Positions 50,327 to 58,840 are shown, counted from the stretch's first letter. The stretch is DNA of 64,000 nt from Bryobacterales bacterium (GCA_020852175.1 JADZBH010000044.1:1-64000); one strand, 5' to 3'. Notes: generated by a model from the sequence alone, not told the origin. Numbers and translations are program-made.

Positions 50327-51223
50327 TTACGATTTCAGCGCGCTATTGATTCGCGTGATGGCTTCGTCGATTTCCGCCGGCGACTTATAGCCGATGGTGA
50401 CCGCGTCCACCGTGCCAAGTCCCATCACATAGCGGATGGAGGCTTCGCGCTGTTCGGGTGTGGTGAACTGGCCTTCGCCGATGATCTTCATGCCGAGCAC
50501 GCCGGTGCCCTGCTTGTGAACCTGGCCGACGTGTTGTGTGACCTCGGCGACATTCCCTTTTTCGGCGGTGTCGTTGCGCTCCAGGCGGTCCATGCGGGCG
50601 CCATCGTGATTGATGCGCAGCAGCGCCACGTCGAGCCATTGGTTGCCCGTGAAGGTACGCACGGGAAGCAGGCCATGGGCCGAGGCGCCGTGGGCCATCA
50701 GCACCTTGCGATGCTTGGCCTCGGAAAGTCCGTCGCGGAAGGCCTCAAACTCCTTGGACCAGTCGTGCGTGCGGACGCAGTGCAGCAGCACGATGTCGAA
50801 GTATTCCGAGTTGGTTTCGCGGCGGAAGCGGTCCAGCGTGGCCGGGACGGTTTCGGTTTCCCGCAGACGGAACTTGGTCATCAGCCGGTAGGAGTCGCGC
50901 GGAATTCCCTTCAGGGCGATGGCCAGCATCTCATGCATTCCGGCGTAGTTGTCCGCCGTTTCAAAGAAGCGGATGCCGCTGTCGTAGGCGTGGCGCACAA
51001 GGCGGTTGAACTTGTCCTGGCCCAGTTCGCGCTGCACCCGGCCGCCGTAGGTGCCGGTGCCGAAGGCCAGCCGGGTTACCTTCACGCCGGAGTTGCCGAG
51101 CGTTACCCAATCGGTGGCCTTCCGTGTGGCCGGGGGCGCGGCGCCGGGGGCCGTTGACGCGGGAAGCGTGACAGCAGCGGCGGCTCCGGCGGCGGTTTTC
51201 AGGAATTGACGTCGAGAGTTCAT
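50327..51223 (-). CDS. Tat-exported aldo/keto reductase
   Basis: 298 residues. NSRRQFLKTAAGAAAAV at the N-terminus is a clear Tat signal. The AKR barrel follows with GTGTYGG, FETADNYAG, LMTKF (Lys117) and IVLLHCVR. The catalytic tetrad position normally held by Asp (DTAxxY) appears as Glu88, with Tyr93, Lys117 and His retained. The domain is slightly short at the C-terminal loop. It likely reduces or oxidises sugar carbonyls in the periplasm, though NADP supply there is unexplained. Some Tat AKRs are cofactor-loaded before export. Confidence 0.83.
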   Translation of the reverse strand: MNSRRQFLKTAAGAAAAVTLPASTAPGAAPPATRKATDWVTLGNSGVKVTRLAFGTGTYGGRVQRELGQDKFNRLVRHAYDSGIRFFETADNYAGMHEMLAIALKGIPRDSYRLMTKFRLRETETVPATLDRFRRETNSEYFDIVLLHCVRTHDWSKEFEAFRDGLSEAKHRKVLMAHGASAHGLLPVRTFTGNQWLDVALLRINHDGARMDRLERNDTAEKGNVAEVTQHVGQVHKQGTGVLGMKIIGEGQFTTPEQREASIRYVMGLGTVDAVTIGYKSPAEIDEAITRINSALKS

Positions 51224-51272
51224 ACTGGCTCCTTCCTTGCGGTCTTAAGGCACAGTATCAAATCCGGTGCGG

Positions 51273-52103
51273 TCACCGCCAGTTGGGAAACAGGCTGGGC
51301 CGGGCCCGGTGCAGTTGCTCGATCAGCGAGGCCACCCGGCTCCGCCGCCGCAACAGCCGCTCCAACAGGCCGGTCGCGGCGTTTCCATCTTCTTCCAGCC
51401 ATTCGTCGGGCATCGTGCGCAAGGCCTCGTCCACGACATGTTCCGGGAAACGTTCGATCCGTTCCAGCCAGGGCTGGAAGGCATCCAGGGACCGCACCTC
51501 TTCATAGTAAAGAGGGCGGTGGTACAACCCCGCCAGCGGCGCGTCGGCGAAGGTCCAGTTTGGACCGTCGAAGACGAAACCGTGATCGATCATGGAAGCC
51601 ACCCAGGCCGGACGGCCCTCGTCTTCCGGCGGCGCACCTTCGGCCCGCACGCGAGCGCGGAAGAAAACCGATTGGCGGGCGTCGGAGTTGCCCATCCATT
51701 TATCGAACGCGAGCATGCCCAGAAACTGCCGCCGGTTACCCACTTTACCGAGCAGAACGTCAGGCAGAAAGTCGTAGACGGTGAGTTGTTCCGGATCTCC
51801 GGGAAAGCGCGAGCCGAAGTGGCGTCCGGCAGGAACCGGAATGCGGGACGAGCCCAGTTGCAGGTGGATGGCCGGGTGTTCTTCCAGAATTCCGGGAGTG
51901 AATTCTACCGCGGCGGAGGGCGGCGCGGTGACCTGAAGATAGGCGAGAAAGCGAGAGGCGAGCCACTCGTTCACCAGAATGCGGCGGTGTTGGGGGTTGT
52001 TCGTGAACTTGACGACGTAGGCGTGGCCGTCGCTGGCTTCGATCAGGTGGGACTGAGCGCCCCCGCGCATTTTTCGCAGAAAGCGGGTGGCGCGAACGAG
52101 CAT
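51273..52103 (-). CDS. HipA-like protein kinase
   Basis: 276 residues. It matches the small HipA_2 kinase type. An ATP-contact Lys lies in GHAYVVKF (~25-33), the catalytic loop DKWMGNSDARQ (~134-143) supplies Asp134 and Asn139/Asp141, and MIDHGFVFDG takes the place of the DFG-like metal loop. Unlike classical HipA toxins there is no hipB antitoxin gene beside it, so this is probably a stand-alone regulatory kinase. The target is unknown. Confidence 0.75.
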   Translation of the reverse strand: MLVRATRFLRKMRGGAQSHLIEASDGHAYVVKFTNNPQHRRILVNEWLASRFLAYLQVTAPPSAAVEFTPGILEEHPAIHLQLGSSRIPVPAGRHFGSRFPGDPEQLTVYDFLPDVLLGKVGNRRQFLGMLAFDKWMGNSDARQSVFFRARVRAEGAPPEDEGRPAWVASMIDHGFVFDGPNWTFADAPLAGLYHRPLYYEEVRSLDAFQPWLERIERFPEHVVDEALRTMPDEWLEEDGNAATGLLERLLRRRSRVASLIEQLHRARPSLFPNWR

Positions 52104-52156
52104 GGTGCGGAAAGGGCGCCGGGACCGGAAACGCCGCGGCGCCCTGAAGTATCAGC

Positions 52157-52738
52157 TTACCGCCTGCCGCCCTTCTTTGCCGCTTTCTTCGCAGCCTTCT
52201 TCACGGCCTTTTTCGCCGGAGCGGCTTTCTTGACCGCCTTCACCGGCGCGGCCTTCTTCACGACTTTCTTCGCCGGGGCCTTCTTGACCGCCTTCTTCAT
52301 CGCTGCGGCCTTCTTGACTGCTTTTTTCGCCGGGGCCTTCTTCGCGGCTTTCTTGACAACCTTCTTGGCCGCTTTTTTTGCGGGAGCCTTCTTGGCCGGA
52401 GCCTTCTTCACAGCCTTCGCGGCTGCCTTCTTGGCTGCTTTCTTGGCCGGACCCTTCTTCGCAGGGGCCCTTCTGGCGGCCATCGCCGCCACAGGTTCCT
52501 CCGGTTGCTCGTCGCCAGGAGGCAGGATCACTGGGGGCGGGGGCTCGTCGCTCCCATCGCTCATGATTGTCGTCGATGTAACCACTATTACGCCCACCGG
52601 CTCAGCGTCAAATGTCAAAGCGTCATCGTCGTCCATGTCGTATTCACTCATCTCGGATTCGAGTTCGATGTGTTCCTCTTCGTACGCGAAATCGTCCAGC
52701 TCTGTGCCGTCATCGGGGGAGAGACGGTAGGAATTCAT
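52157..52738 (-). CDS. Acidic/lysine-rich chimeric protein (histone H1-like tail)
   Basis: 193 residues in two opposite halves. Residues 1-85 are strongly acidic and Pro-rich (DDFAYEEEHIELE, EYDMDDDDA, EPPPPVILPP). From residue 88 to the end it is almost only Lys, Ala, Pro and Val in PAKKAxKK-type repeats, like H1-type DNA-binding tails of AlgP/Hc1-like proteins. The basic part would coat DNA, and the acidic part could mask it or bind partners. No globular domain is visible. The low-complexity repeats make length variation between strains likely. Confidence 0.75.
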   Translation of the reverse strand: MNSYRLSPDDGTELDDFAYEEEHIELESEMSEYDMDDDDALTFDAEPVGVIVVTSTTIMSDGSDEPPPPVILPPGDEQPEEPVAAMAARRAPAKKGPAKKAAKKAAAKAVKKAPAKKAPAKKAAKKVVKKAAKKAPAKKAVKKAAAMKKAVKKAPAKKVVKKAAPVKAVKKAAPAKKAVKKAAKKAAKKGGRR

Positions 52739-52914
52739 GCGGGGGAGCCTCCTGAGGTCCTCAGATCAGAACTCAGAATATCTGTTTTTTTCTCGCGCGC
52801 AACAGGAAAGTCGCGCCATGCGCGGATTGACCGTGAATTTCCTCGCCGTGCCGGGGCGAGCCGGGCGCGATCGGGGCGTGTGCAGGCGGTGAGGCCGCCA
52901 GGCGGGTGGTGCTG

Positions 52915-54699
52915 CTAGCGTGCCGAGGCGCGCAGCATGGTTCCGGCGGGAGCATGGGCCGGAGTCCGCACGGCTGCCTGAGAAGCGGTCTTTCTCGCGG
53001 CGGTTTTCCTGCCGGACGCGGCGGTCTTGCTCCGATGGCTCGCCGGCCGCGGCTTGCGGGCGCTGGCCGCGCTGCCCGAGGAGGCTTTGCGGGCCGAGCC
53101 CGCGCGTTTCGTGGCCGGCTTGCGCGCGGCGGTATTGCTCCGTTTGGCTGTCGCTGTGGCTGCCTGCGCGGCTCCGGGATAGGAAACCGGCACCACCAGC
53201 AGATCGCCTTCCTCGGGATCGAGAGCGCCGCCGTTGGCCATGTGAATCTGCTTCTCCGTCGTCCGGTACTGGCGGGCGATCGCGGCCAGCGTGTCGGCCG
53301 AACCCACGCGGTGGATGCGCCAGTGCGCGCGCTTGTTGTCGGGAATCGAATCCAGGGCGGCCACCACGGCGCCCGCTTTACCCTTGGGAACGCGCACGCC
53401 ATACTTGGCCGGGGCCACCAGTTTCAACACCGACGGGTTCAGGTCACGGATGGCCATCAGCGGCTGTCCGGTGATGTCGGCGATCAGCGAGAGGTGGGTC
53501 GGCGCCTCGGTGAAGACCGTGTCATAGCTCACGGGCTCGTCCGCTACAATCTCATCCAGTCCGTACTCGGACGGGTTTTTCGCCATGATCGTCATGGCCA
53601 GGATGATCGGCAGATAGTTCGCCGTTTCGCGGGGCAGAACGTTGCGCTTGTACAGTTCCCAGAAGTCGGCGTAACCGGTGCGCTGGATGCCCCGTTCCAC
53701 GTTGCCGGGCCCGCAGTTGTAAGCGGCGATGGCCAGATACCAGTCGCCGAACTGGGCGTACAGGTCGCGTAGGTGGCGGGCGGCGGCCCTAGTGGCGCGC
53801 TCAGGGTCCAGGCGGTCGTCGGTGCCGGGCATCTGCCGCAAGCCGTACTCGTTGCCCCGGTCGCGGACGAACTGCCACATGCCCGCGGCCCGCATCCGCG
53901 AAACCGCGCGCGGAAGGAAGCCGGACTCGGCCTGCGCCATGTGAATCAGCTCCTGCGGCAGCCCCTCTTCATCGAGAATCCGGCGGATCATTGGCGCGTA
54001 GCGGCCCGACCGTTTGAAGCCCGCCTGCACAGCGCGCCGGCCCTTGGGCGTCGAAAAGTAGTTGAGGAAGCCCAGCACGGCGTCCGTGGTTTCCAGAGGC
54101 AGTTGCGACAACGTGGCTCGCACCTGCTCCTTCACGCGGAGCTTCAGCTTGGGGTCGATGGGGAAGGTGAGGTCGGCGACATCCTCGAAAGGCGCCTGGT
54201 CGTACACAGGCTCCTGTTCCTGGCCGGCAGCCTGCGCCGCTTCCACCTCCAGCCGGAAGATCTCTTCCACGATCTGGCCGTGGCGCGCCACCAGTTTCTC
54301 GCGTCCGTTCAAGGACGCCGGAGCGGAAACCAGCCAGTCCACGGCGGCATCGAACTCCAGGCGGGCCTCGGCGGCCTTGCCCTTGACGGCGAGCCCGGTT
54401 CCCTTCCGCAGGTGTTCGTCCGACTTCGCCAGACGGTGGCCGGCTTCGAACCGGTTTGCCGGCGTGGCCGGGGCTGGCGTGGTGACCAGAATGGGCGAAT
54501 CGTGCAGGTAGAAGCCCGATTCGACCGGGGGCGGTTCCGGAATGTCGGCTGGCTTGAGGCTTACCGGCTTCGGCGCTGGTGGTACAAAGGCGCGTACGAA
54601 CCGTTGTGGATGCCCGCTGGTGCCCATCTGGCATCCGGAGAGAGTCATCACAACCAGTCCAGAAGCGGTGGCTAGGAGAGTTCCGTGGGAGATCCTCAT
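52915..54699 (-). CDS. MltD-like lytic transglycosylase with LysM, lipoprotein
   Basis: 594 residues. A lipobox (VVMTLSGC, Cys23) anchors it to a membrane. Residues ~100-235 are helical. The SLT domain has catalytic Glu258 (AQAESGFLPRAVS), GMWQFV and AIAAYNCGPGNVE. A LysM peptidoglycan-binding unit (HRVGSADTLAAIARQYRTT) lies near 465-510, followed by a long Lys/Arg/Ala-rich tail. It cleaves the glycan strand of murein. The ATG was preferred over an upstream TTG in frame. Its upstream region abuts the restriction-modification insertion. Confidence 0.88.
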   Translation of the reverse strand: MRISHGTLLATASGLVVMTLSGCQMGTSGHPQRFVRAFVPPAPKPVSLKPADIPEPPPVESGFYLHDSPILVTTPAPATPANRFEAGHRLAKSDEHLRKGTGLAVKGKAAEARLEFDAAVDWLVSAPASLNGREKLVARHGQIVEEIFRLEVEAAQAAGQEQEPVYDQAPFEDVADLTFPIDPKLKLRVKEQVRATLSQLPLETTDAVLGFLNYFSTPKGRRAVQAGFKRSGRYAPMIRRILDEEGLPQELIHMAQAESGFLPRAVSRMRAAGMWQFVRDRGNEYGLRQMPGTDDRLDPERATRAAARHLRDLYAQFGDWYLAIAAYNCGPGNVERGIQRTGYADFWELYKRNVLPRETANYLPIILAMTIMAKNPSEYGLDEIVADEPVSYDTVFTEAPTHLSLIADITGQPLMAIRDLNPSVLKLVAPAKYGVRVPKGKAGAVVAALDSIPDNKRAHWRIHRVGSADTLAAIARQYRTTEKQIHMANGGALDPEEGDLLVVPVSYPGAAQAATATAKRSNTAARKPATKRAGSARKASSGSAASARKPRPASHRSKTAASGRKTAARKTASQAAVRTPAHAPAGTMLRASAR

Positions 54700-54891
54700 C
54701 CGTTGGTCGCTGCTTTCAGGTTTGTCTCCAAACTTCAAATACTACCACAGGGGGAGTGGGTGCCAGATCTCAACATGAAGTTAATTTCATGTTGGATGTT
54801 TCGCCCAGTCCGCCCGATGGCTGCTGTTTTCTACCGTTCCGGCCATCGTGGTTACCGTTCGGCTCCATCGGTTTCGCTCCGTCGTCCGATT

Positions 54892-54954
54892 CGCCACCCT
54901 CACGCCCCGGCGATCTCCACCCAGTGGATGGTGCAGGGGGCGGCGGCCTGGACG
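54892..54954. repeat. Left copy of perfect 63-bp direct repeat
   Basis: Identical in all 63 positions to 57222-57284. The sequence is the last ~18 codons and stop of the glycosidase-like gene (minus strand) plus 8 bases. Here it is only a fragment, four bases from the nuclease gene's stop. Together the two copies bracket the restriction-modification cassette. Confidence 0.97.
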
Positions 54955-54957
54955 GTC

Positions 54958-55572
54958 TTACTTCAGATGTTCCGACAGGAATCGCTCCACACTCAGCAGG
55001 ATGGCGTCCTGATCCTTTCCCGGGCTGAGTTTATCCGCCCAAGGCCTTCCCGGATGAAGAACGTCCCACATGGATTTCTTTCCCTGATGACGTCCCTTAC
55101 CGGGGTCATGATTGCCGAAACCTTCGACCACAAGGTTCCAAAGCGGCTTGAAGGTCTCGATCAGCAGACTCTCACCCAATGGAATCCAGATATCGTCCAC
55201 GGCCAAAAACCGGCAAAAAAAGTCCGAACTGTTCAGGTTTCCGGTGGAATGAATGGATTCGGCGTGCTCGGCGAGCCGGTCGCAGAGTACGGTGCCGGGT
55301 GAACTGCTGAGACTGTAGCCACCCTTCCGGGCGCCGCGCGGCACTGCCTTTCCCACATAAAGGGGAATCTCCTGATTGGGCCGCGTTCTGTTCCGTGCCG
55401 TGACCGGCCCATAAGCTGGAAAATCCCCAACGTAATAAATGGCATACACGCCAGCGCCGATGAAGCGTTCCACAGGTGGCAGGGGTGAACGCTCACGGGA
55501 AACGAGGGCATCGGCGACGCTGCCGCCGAGCTTCTCCTTGTCCAGAGGGTTGAAAACCGGCTCCGTTCTCAT
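54958..55572 (-). CDS. Type II restriction endonuclease, Eco29kI-like (GIY-YIG)
   Basis: 204 residues, close to the 214 of Eco29kI. GAGVYAIYYVG (39-49) and PLYVGKAVPRG (70-80) form the GIY-YIG core. Arg99 and His103 (DRLAEHAES), Glu134 (GESLLIE) and Asn146 (PLWN) complete the expected active site. The C-terminal FGNHDPGKGR and WDVLHPGRPWA blocks are specific to the Eco29kI group, whose characterised members cut CCGCGG. The start overlaps the methyltransferase stop by four bases. Site specificity is inferred from family, not seen. Confidence 0.88.
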   Translation of the reverse strand: MRTEPVFNPLDKEKLGGSVADALVSRERSPLPPVERFIGAGVYAIYYVGDFPAYGPVTARNRTRPNQEIPLYVGKAVPRGARKGGYSLSSSPGTVLCDRLAEHAESIHSTGNLNSSDFFCRFLAVDDIWIPLGESLLIETFKPLWNLVVEGFGNHDPGKGRHQGKKSMWDVLHPGRPWADKLSPGKDQDAILLSVERFLSEHLK

Positions 55573-56738
55573 CGAGTCGTCCGGTTCTCCAATCGCGCTC
55601 TGATCTCCCCGGCCATGATCCGGCCGAGTTCAACCGGAACCGCGTTCCCAAGCTGCCTCATGTTTTCAGACCAGGAGCTTGAGAAAACGAAATCTTGGGG
55701 AAACGATTGCAAGGTCGCTGCCTCGCGCACAGTGAAGTAACGCACGCTCTCGTCGGGGAACGCGATCATATTCTCCCCGCCAGGAACCCCATGATCGCCC
55801 GCTTTCAAAGTCTTCGCGGGTTCGTCGAGCGGCGACCCGGTGTGGCCCACATAGCGCCGCGCGCCAGGTTGAAACACGTGATTCGTGATCTCACAAGACC
55901 CGCGGCGGTCCGGTTCAGGCAGTCCGGCCAGGGCGTCACGCACCGTGCGCCAGGCATTCTGTCCAAATGTCATCAGGTCCGACGTCCGGCGTTCCACGCC
56001 AGATGGTGTTCGGGGCCGCGATTTTTTCGGAACTCCGTGGCGATCCCAGTACTCCCCGGTAACCCACTGCGAAATCAGCAGCGCGTCTTGTGAATGCGTC
56101 TCGGGGGGAAACGACCACTTGATGCCAAGGTCATCCCTGAACGCGACAATGAAAACCCGCTCGCGCTTCTGGGGTACGCCGTAATCCGCCGCGTTGACTA
56201 CCCGCGCAAGCACGTTATACCGCAACCCGCCATAGCCTTTGCCGTCCGATGCGGCATACCGTTCCAAACGCCGCCGGTGTTCCGTCCAATCCTCTGACGA
56301 CCGCCGTTTCACTTCGGGGAAACGGAGCATCCATTGGATATAGCTGAAGTAGTTCGCGAACGATTGCCGCGTCAACCCGCGAACATTCTCGATCAGGATG
56401 GCCTTTGGACGAAGGCGAAGGACCGCTCGAATCGTCTCCGGGAAGAGGTTGCGCTCATCCTCGAAACCCCGATGTTTACCCCCGATGCTCCAAGGCTGGC
56501 AGGGGACGCCGGCTGCCAACAAATCGATGTCTCCAGGGAGGCTTGCATAGTTGAAATTCCGCACATCCCCCTCGGTGAGCCTCCAGTCGCGCACATGCTC
56601 TACTTGTAACCGTTGGTTGGCGCGAATCGTGTCGCAGGCATCGTGATCCCATTCCACGACTGCTTCGTGGCTGAAACCAGCCTGGGAGACGCCCAGCGCC
56701 AGCCCTCCCGCTCCGGCGAACAGTTCAACGGAGTTCAT
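55569..56738 (-). CDS. DNA (cytosine-5) methyltransferase of the type II system
   Basis: 389 residues with all main C5 motifs: I FAGAGGLALG (7-16), IV AAGVPCQPWS with catalytic Cys80, VI ENVRG (117-121), VIII QKRERVF, and X QLGNAVPV near the C-terminus. The variable target-recognition region between VIII and IX should set specificity, presumably the same as the adjacent Eco29kI-like nuclease (CCGCGG). It overlaps vsr upstream and the nuclease gene downstream by four bases each, so methylase precedes nuclease in one transcript. Confidence 0.93.
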   Translation of the reverse strand: MNSVELFAGAGGLALGVSQAGFSHEAVVEWDHDACDTIRANQRLQVEHVRDWRLTEGDVRNFNYASLPGDIDLLAAGVPCQPWSIGGKHRGFEDERNLFPETIRAVLRLRPKAILIENVRGLTRQSFANYFSYIQWMLRFPEVKRRSSEDWTEHRRRLERYAASDGKGYGGLRYNVLARVVNAADYGVPQKRERVFIVAFRDDLGIKWSFPPETHSQDALLISQWVTGEYWDRHGVPKKSRPRTPSGVERRTSDLMTFGQNAWRTVRDALAGLPEPDRRGSCEITNHVFQPGARRYVGHTGSPLDEPAKTLKAGDHGVPGGENMIAFPDESVRYFTVREAATLQSFPQDFVFSSSWSENMRQLGNAVPVELGRIMAGEIRARLENRTTR

Positions 56739-57148
56739 TCGTGCTCCAGGAATTCACTGATTCTATGCTGCAACGCAGCGGCATCCTTGAGTTGGCACTC
56801 CCAGACCGTGAGGACTTTCCAACCGCTGGAGCGAAGCGATCTACGGTGCTTATCGTCGCGTCTCCGGTTGGCATCCAACTTGGACGCCCAGAACTCGATG
56901 CGGGACTTGGGAAGCCGGGTCAGGGCGCAACGCGCGCCATGGCGATGCCAAAAGCAACCGTGCACGAATAAAACCTTTCGCCGCGCTGGAAATACCAAGT
57001 CAGGCGTCCCTGAAAGCGCCTTGGCGTGTAGCCTGTACCGGTAGCCTAGCGCGTGGACCAGCCGCCGGACAAACATCTCAGGTTTGGTGTCCTTGCCGCG
57101 GACTCGTGACATCCTCTCAGAACGTGCTTCCCTGCTCAGTGTGTCCAC
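56735..57148 (-). CDS. vsr: Very short patch repair endonuclease Vsr
   Basis: 137 residues. MSRVRGKDTKPEMFVRRL and GTPDLVFPARRKVLFVHG with CFWHRH are textbook Vsr, with Asp50, His63 and His68 matching the catalytic set. Vsr nicks next to T:G mismatches that arise when 5-methylcytosine deaminates, protecting methylated sites from mutation. It is the first gene of the cassette and overlaps the methyltransferase gene. Its promoter must lie in the ~70 bases before the right 63-bp repeat. Confidence 0.93.
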   Translation of the reverse strand: MDTLSREARSERMSRVRGKDTKPEMFVRRLVHALGYRYRLHAKALSGTPDLVFPARRKVLFVHGCFWHRHGARCALTRLPKSRIEFWASKLDANRRRDDKHRRSLRSSGWKVLTVWECQLKDAAALQHRISEFLEHE

Positions 57149-57221
57149 CAGATCCGAACCCGCCTTCGTTTCGTATGGATGGGCGGCCTTTCCCGGCCCT
57201 ATTCCACGATATTACAGCGCC

Positions 57222-57284
57222 CGCCACCCTCACGCCCCGGCGATCTCCACCCAGTGGATGGTGCAGGGGGCGGCGGCCTGGACG
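57222..57284. repeat. Right copy of perfect 63-bp direct repeat
   Basis: Contains the intact 3' end of the glycosidase-like gene and 8 bases past its stop. It is identical to 54892-54954. Flanking bases differ immediately on both sides, which defines the limits exactly. Confidence 0.97.
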
Positions 57285-58792
57285 TCGAGAATCATCCAAT
57301 GGGACAGCCTGCCGGGCAGCCGGAAGCTATCGAAGCCGCTGGCCGGTCCCGGCCTGGGCGCGTCGATGTGTCCTGCCGCCGGGCACTCGGAGCCGTTGGC
57401 CCGGACGGTGAGCCGCGCCTTGCCCTCGACGTTGAACCGCGCGGACGCCTGGGCGAGCGCCGGGCCCACCTGGACGCGGAAGCTCGTCCACTGGCCGGCG
57501 GCCAGGCTCTTGGGCAGTTGCGCGTTGGACGCCTCGCCGGGAGCCTGGGTGTCGGAATAGGTCACCACATGGCGGCGCGGCTTGCCCGCCAGCGTGGCCG
57601 GCGAGCCGCACTCGCGCAGCAGGGCCGGGTAGTGCTCCATATCGGCCATCACGGTCTGCGAATCCATGTAATTGAACAGGTAGATGCGGTCCGCTCCGCG
57701 CGCCAGCAGCGAAGCCGCCGCGCCCCGCACCGTCTCCAGCGAGTTTGTCTCCAGCGGACGGTACGCATGGTAGGGACGGATGAGCAGTTCCAGCCCCACG
57801 CCCAGCGTGACCCGGTCCCCGGCCAGCCGCCGCCATAGCTCGACGGGAATGTCGGTTTCAATGGAGGCCCAGAACGGCGATGGCGTCAGCATTTGCACCA
57901 AGCCTTCACGCGCCCAGCGCGCCCCGTCCATGCCCAGGGCCAGAGCCGTGTGCGGGCGTGACGGCACACGCGCCCCAAGCGCGATGGGGTGGCCGCGCCG
58001 CCGCTGCCACGAGTCCAAAAGCCGCCGCGTGCGCCGCATGAACGCCGTCAGCAGCCCGGCGCCTTCCTCCTCCTTGCCGGGCGCGAAGTGGAAGCCGAAG
58101 CGCATCCAGTCCAGTTCCAGCCCGTCGAAGTCGTAGCGCTCGCAATACTCCTCGATCAAGCGGAAATGGTAGTCGCGCACGGCGGCGTGCGAGTAATCGA
58201 AGGCGCGGTCGCGCCAGTCCGCGGAGCGCCAGGGGATGCGGCGGAACTCCGGGTGCTCGCGCCAGAAGGTGGAGTGCATGTAGCTGCGTTCGTCGTCCAC
58301 GTTGTGCAGGTCATTCATGCGCATGGAGATCCAGGGCGGAATCCGGCGGCGGCGGGCGCGTGCGATCCACAGCGCATACGGATCGATGCCCGCCGCGTGC
58401 AAACGCCACGCCGTATCCACCCACTTGCGCGCACCGGCGCGCGCGGCTTCGGCCGTGGAGGCAAACAGCGGCTGCGAGTCAGGTCCCTGGGGATCGTAGC
58501 CAAGCCAGATGGGGTCCCATGCCTTGCTCGCGAAGCTGGTGCGCTGCGAATTGGCGCTCAGCAGCAGTTCGCCCACCTGTGTGCCGGCATACTGGTCCAC
58601 GAACGAGGCCACGCCTTCGGCCGTATACTCCTTCTGCCCGGCGCGTGTGAAGAACCAGTGGCTGTTGTCCTCGTTCAGGCAGAGAGCGGTGGCGCGGGAA
58701 GGCGCCGCAGCCCGGGAAGTCGCGGCGGAGGAGTGCTGCGCGGCGGGCGCCGCGGCTGCCAGTGGCAGGCTGAGCAGTGTGCGTCGGTTCAT
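57230..58792 (-). CDS. Exported glycosidase-like TIM-barrel protein
   Basis: 520 residues. NRRTLLSLPLAAAAPAAQ is a short Tat/Sec-type signal. The middle resembles hypothetical glycoside hydrolase barrels: WISMRMNDLHN, YDFDGLELDWMRFGFHF (acidic residues at the strand end are candidate catalytic groups) and ADRIYLFNYMD. The last ~110 residues look like a beta-sandwich carbohydrate-binding domain. I cannot assign a GH family. The start could also be three codons earlier. Its 3' end is the sequence duplicated by the restriction-modification insertion, but the gene itself remains complete. Confidence 0.7.
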   Translation of the reverse strand: MNRRTLLSLPLAAAAPAAQHSSAATSRAAAPSRATALCLNEDNSHWFFTRAGQKEYTAEGVASFVDQYAGTQVGELLLSANSQRTSFASKAWDPIWLGYDPQGPDSQPLFASTAEAARAGARKWVDTAWRLHAAGIDPYALWIARARRRRIPPWISMRMNDLHNVDDERSYMHSTFWREHPEFRRIPWRSADWRDRAFDYSHAAVRDYHFRLIEEYCERYDFDGLELDWMRFGFHFAPGKEEEGAGLLTAFMRRTRRLLDSWQRRRGHPIALGARVPSRPHTALALGMDGARWAREGLVQMLTPSPFWASIETDIPVELWRRLAGDRVTLGVGLELLIRPYHAYRPLETNSLETVRGAAASLLARGADRIYLFNYMDSQTVMADMEHYPALLRECGSPATLAGKPRRHVVTYSDTQAPGEASNAQLPKSLAAGQWTSFRVQVGPALAQASARFNVEGKARLTVRANGSECPAAGHIDAPRPGPASGFDSFRLPGRLSHWMILDVQAAAPCTIHWVEIAGA

Positions 58793-58840
58793 GCGGAACA
58801 TCCACGTTGACACAAAACCGGGCGCGGCGGCGCTCTTACA

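Larger units (their letters stand above)
54892..57221 (-). mobile_element. Restriction-modification cassette inserted with long target duplication
   Basis: A 2.33-kb unit, one repeat copy plus insert, carries vsr, a C5-methyltransferase and an Eco29kI-like nuclease, all on the minus strand and overlapping. Removing it would leave a single intact 63-bp sequence and the glycosidase-like gene next to the mltD region. There is no transposase, integrase or terminal inverted repeat. The insert looks less GC-rich than its surroundings. Insertion of restriction-modification genes with long target duplications is known from Helicobacter pylori comparisons. Confidence 0.75.

Noticed and set aside
52180..52480. 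Minisatellite-like DNA repeat
   Set aside because: The repetition comes from Lys/Ala codons of the H1-like tail. It is irregular at DNA level and explained by the protein.
54892..54954. 63-bp repeat as a phage or integron attachment site
   Set aside because: No integrase is present, and the sequence is simply the coding end of the adjacent gene. Target duplication explains it better.
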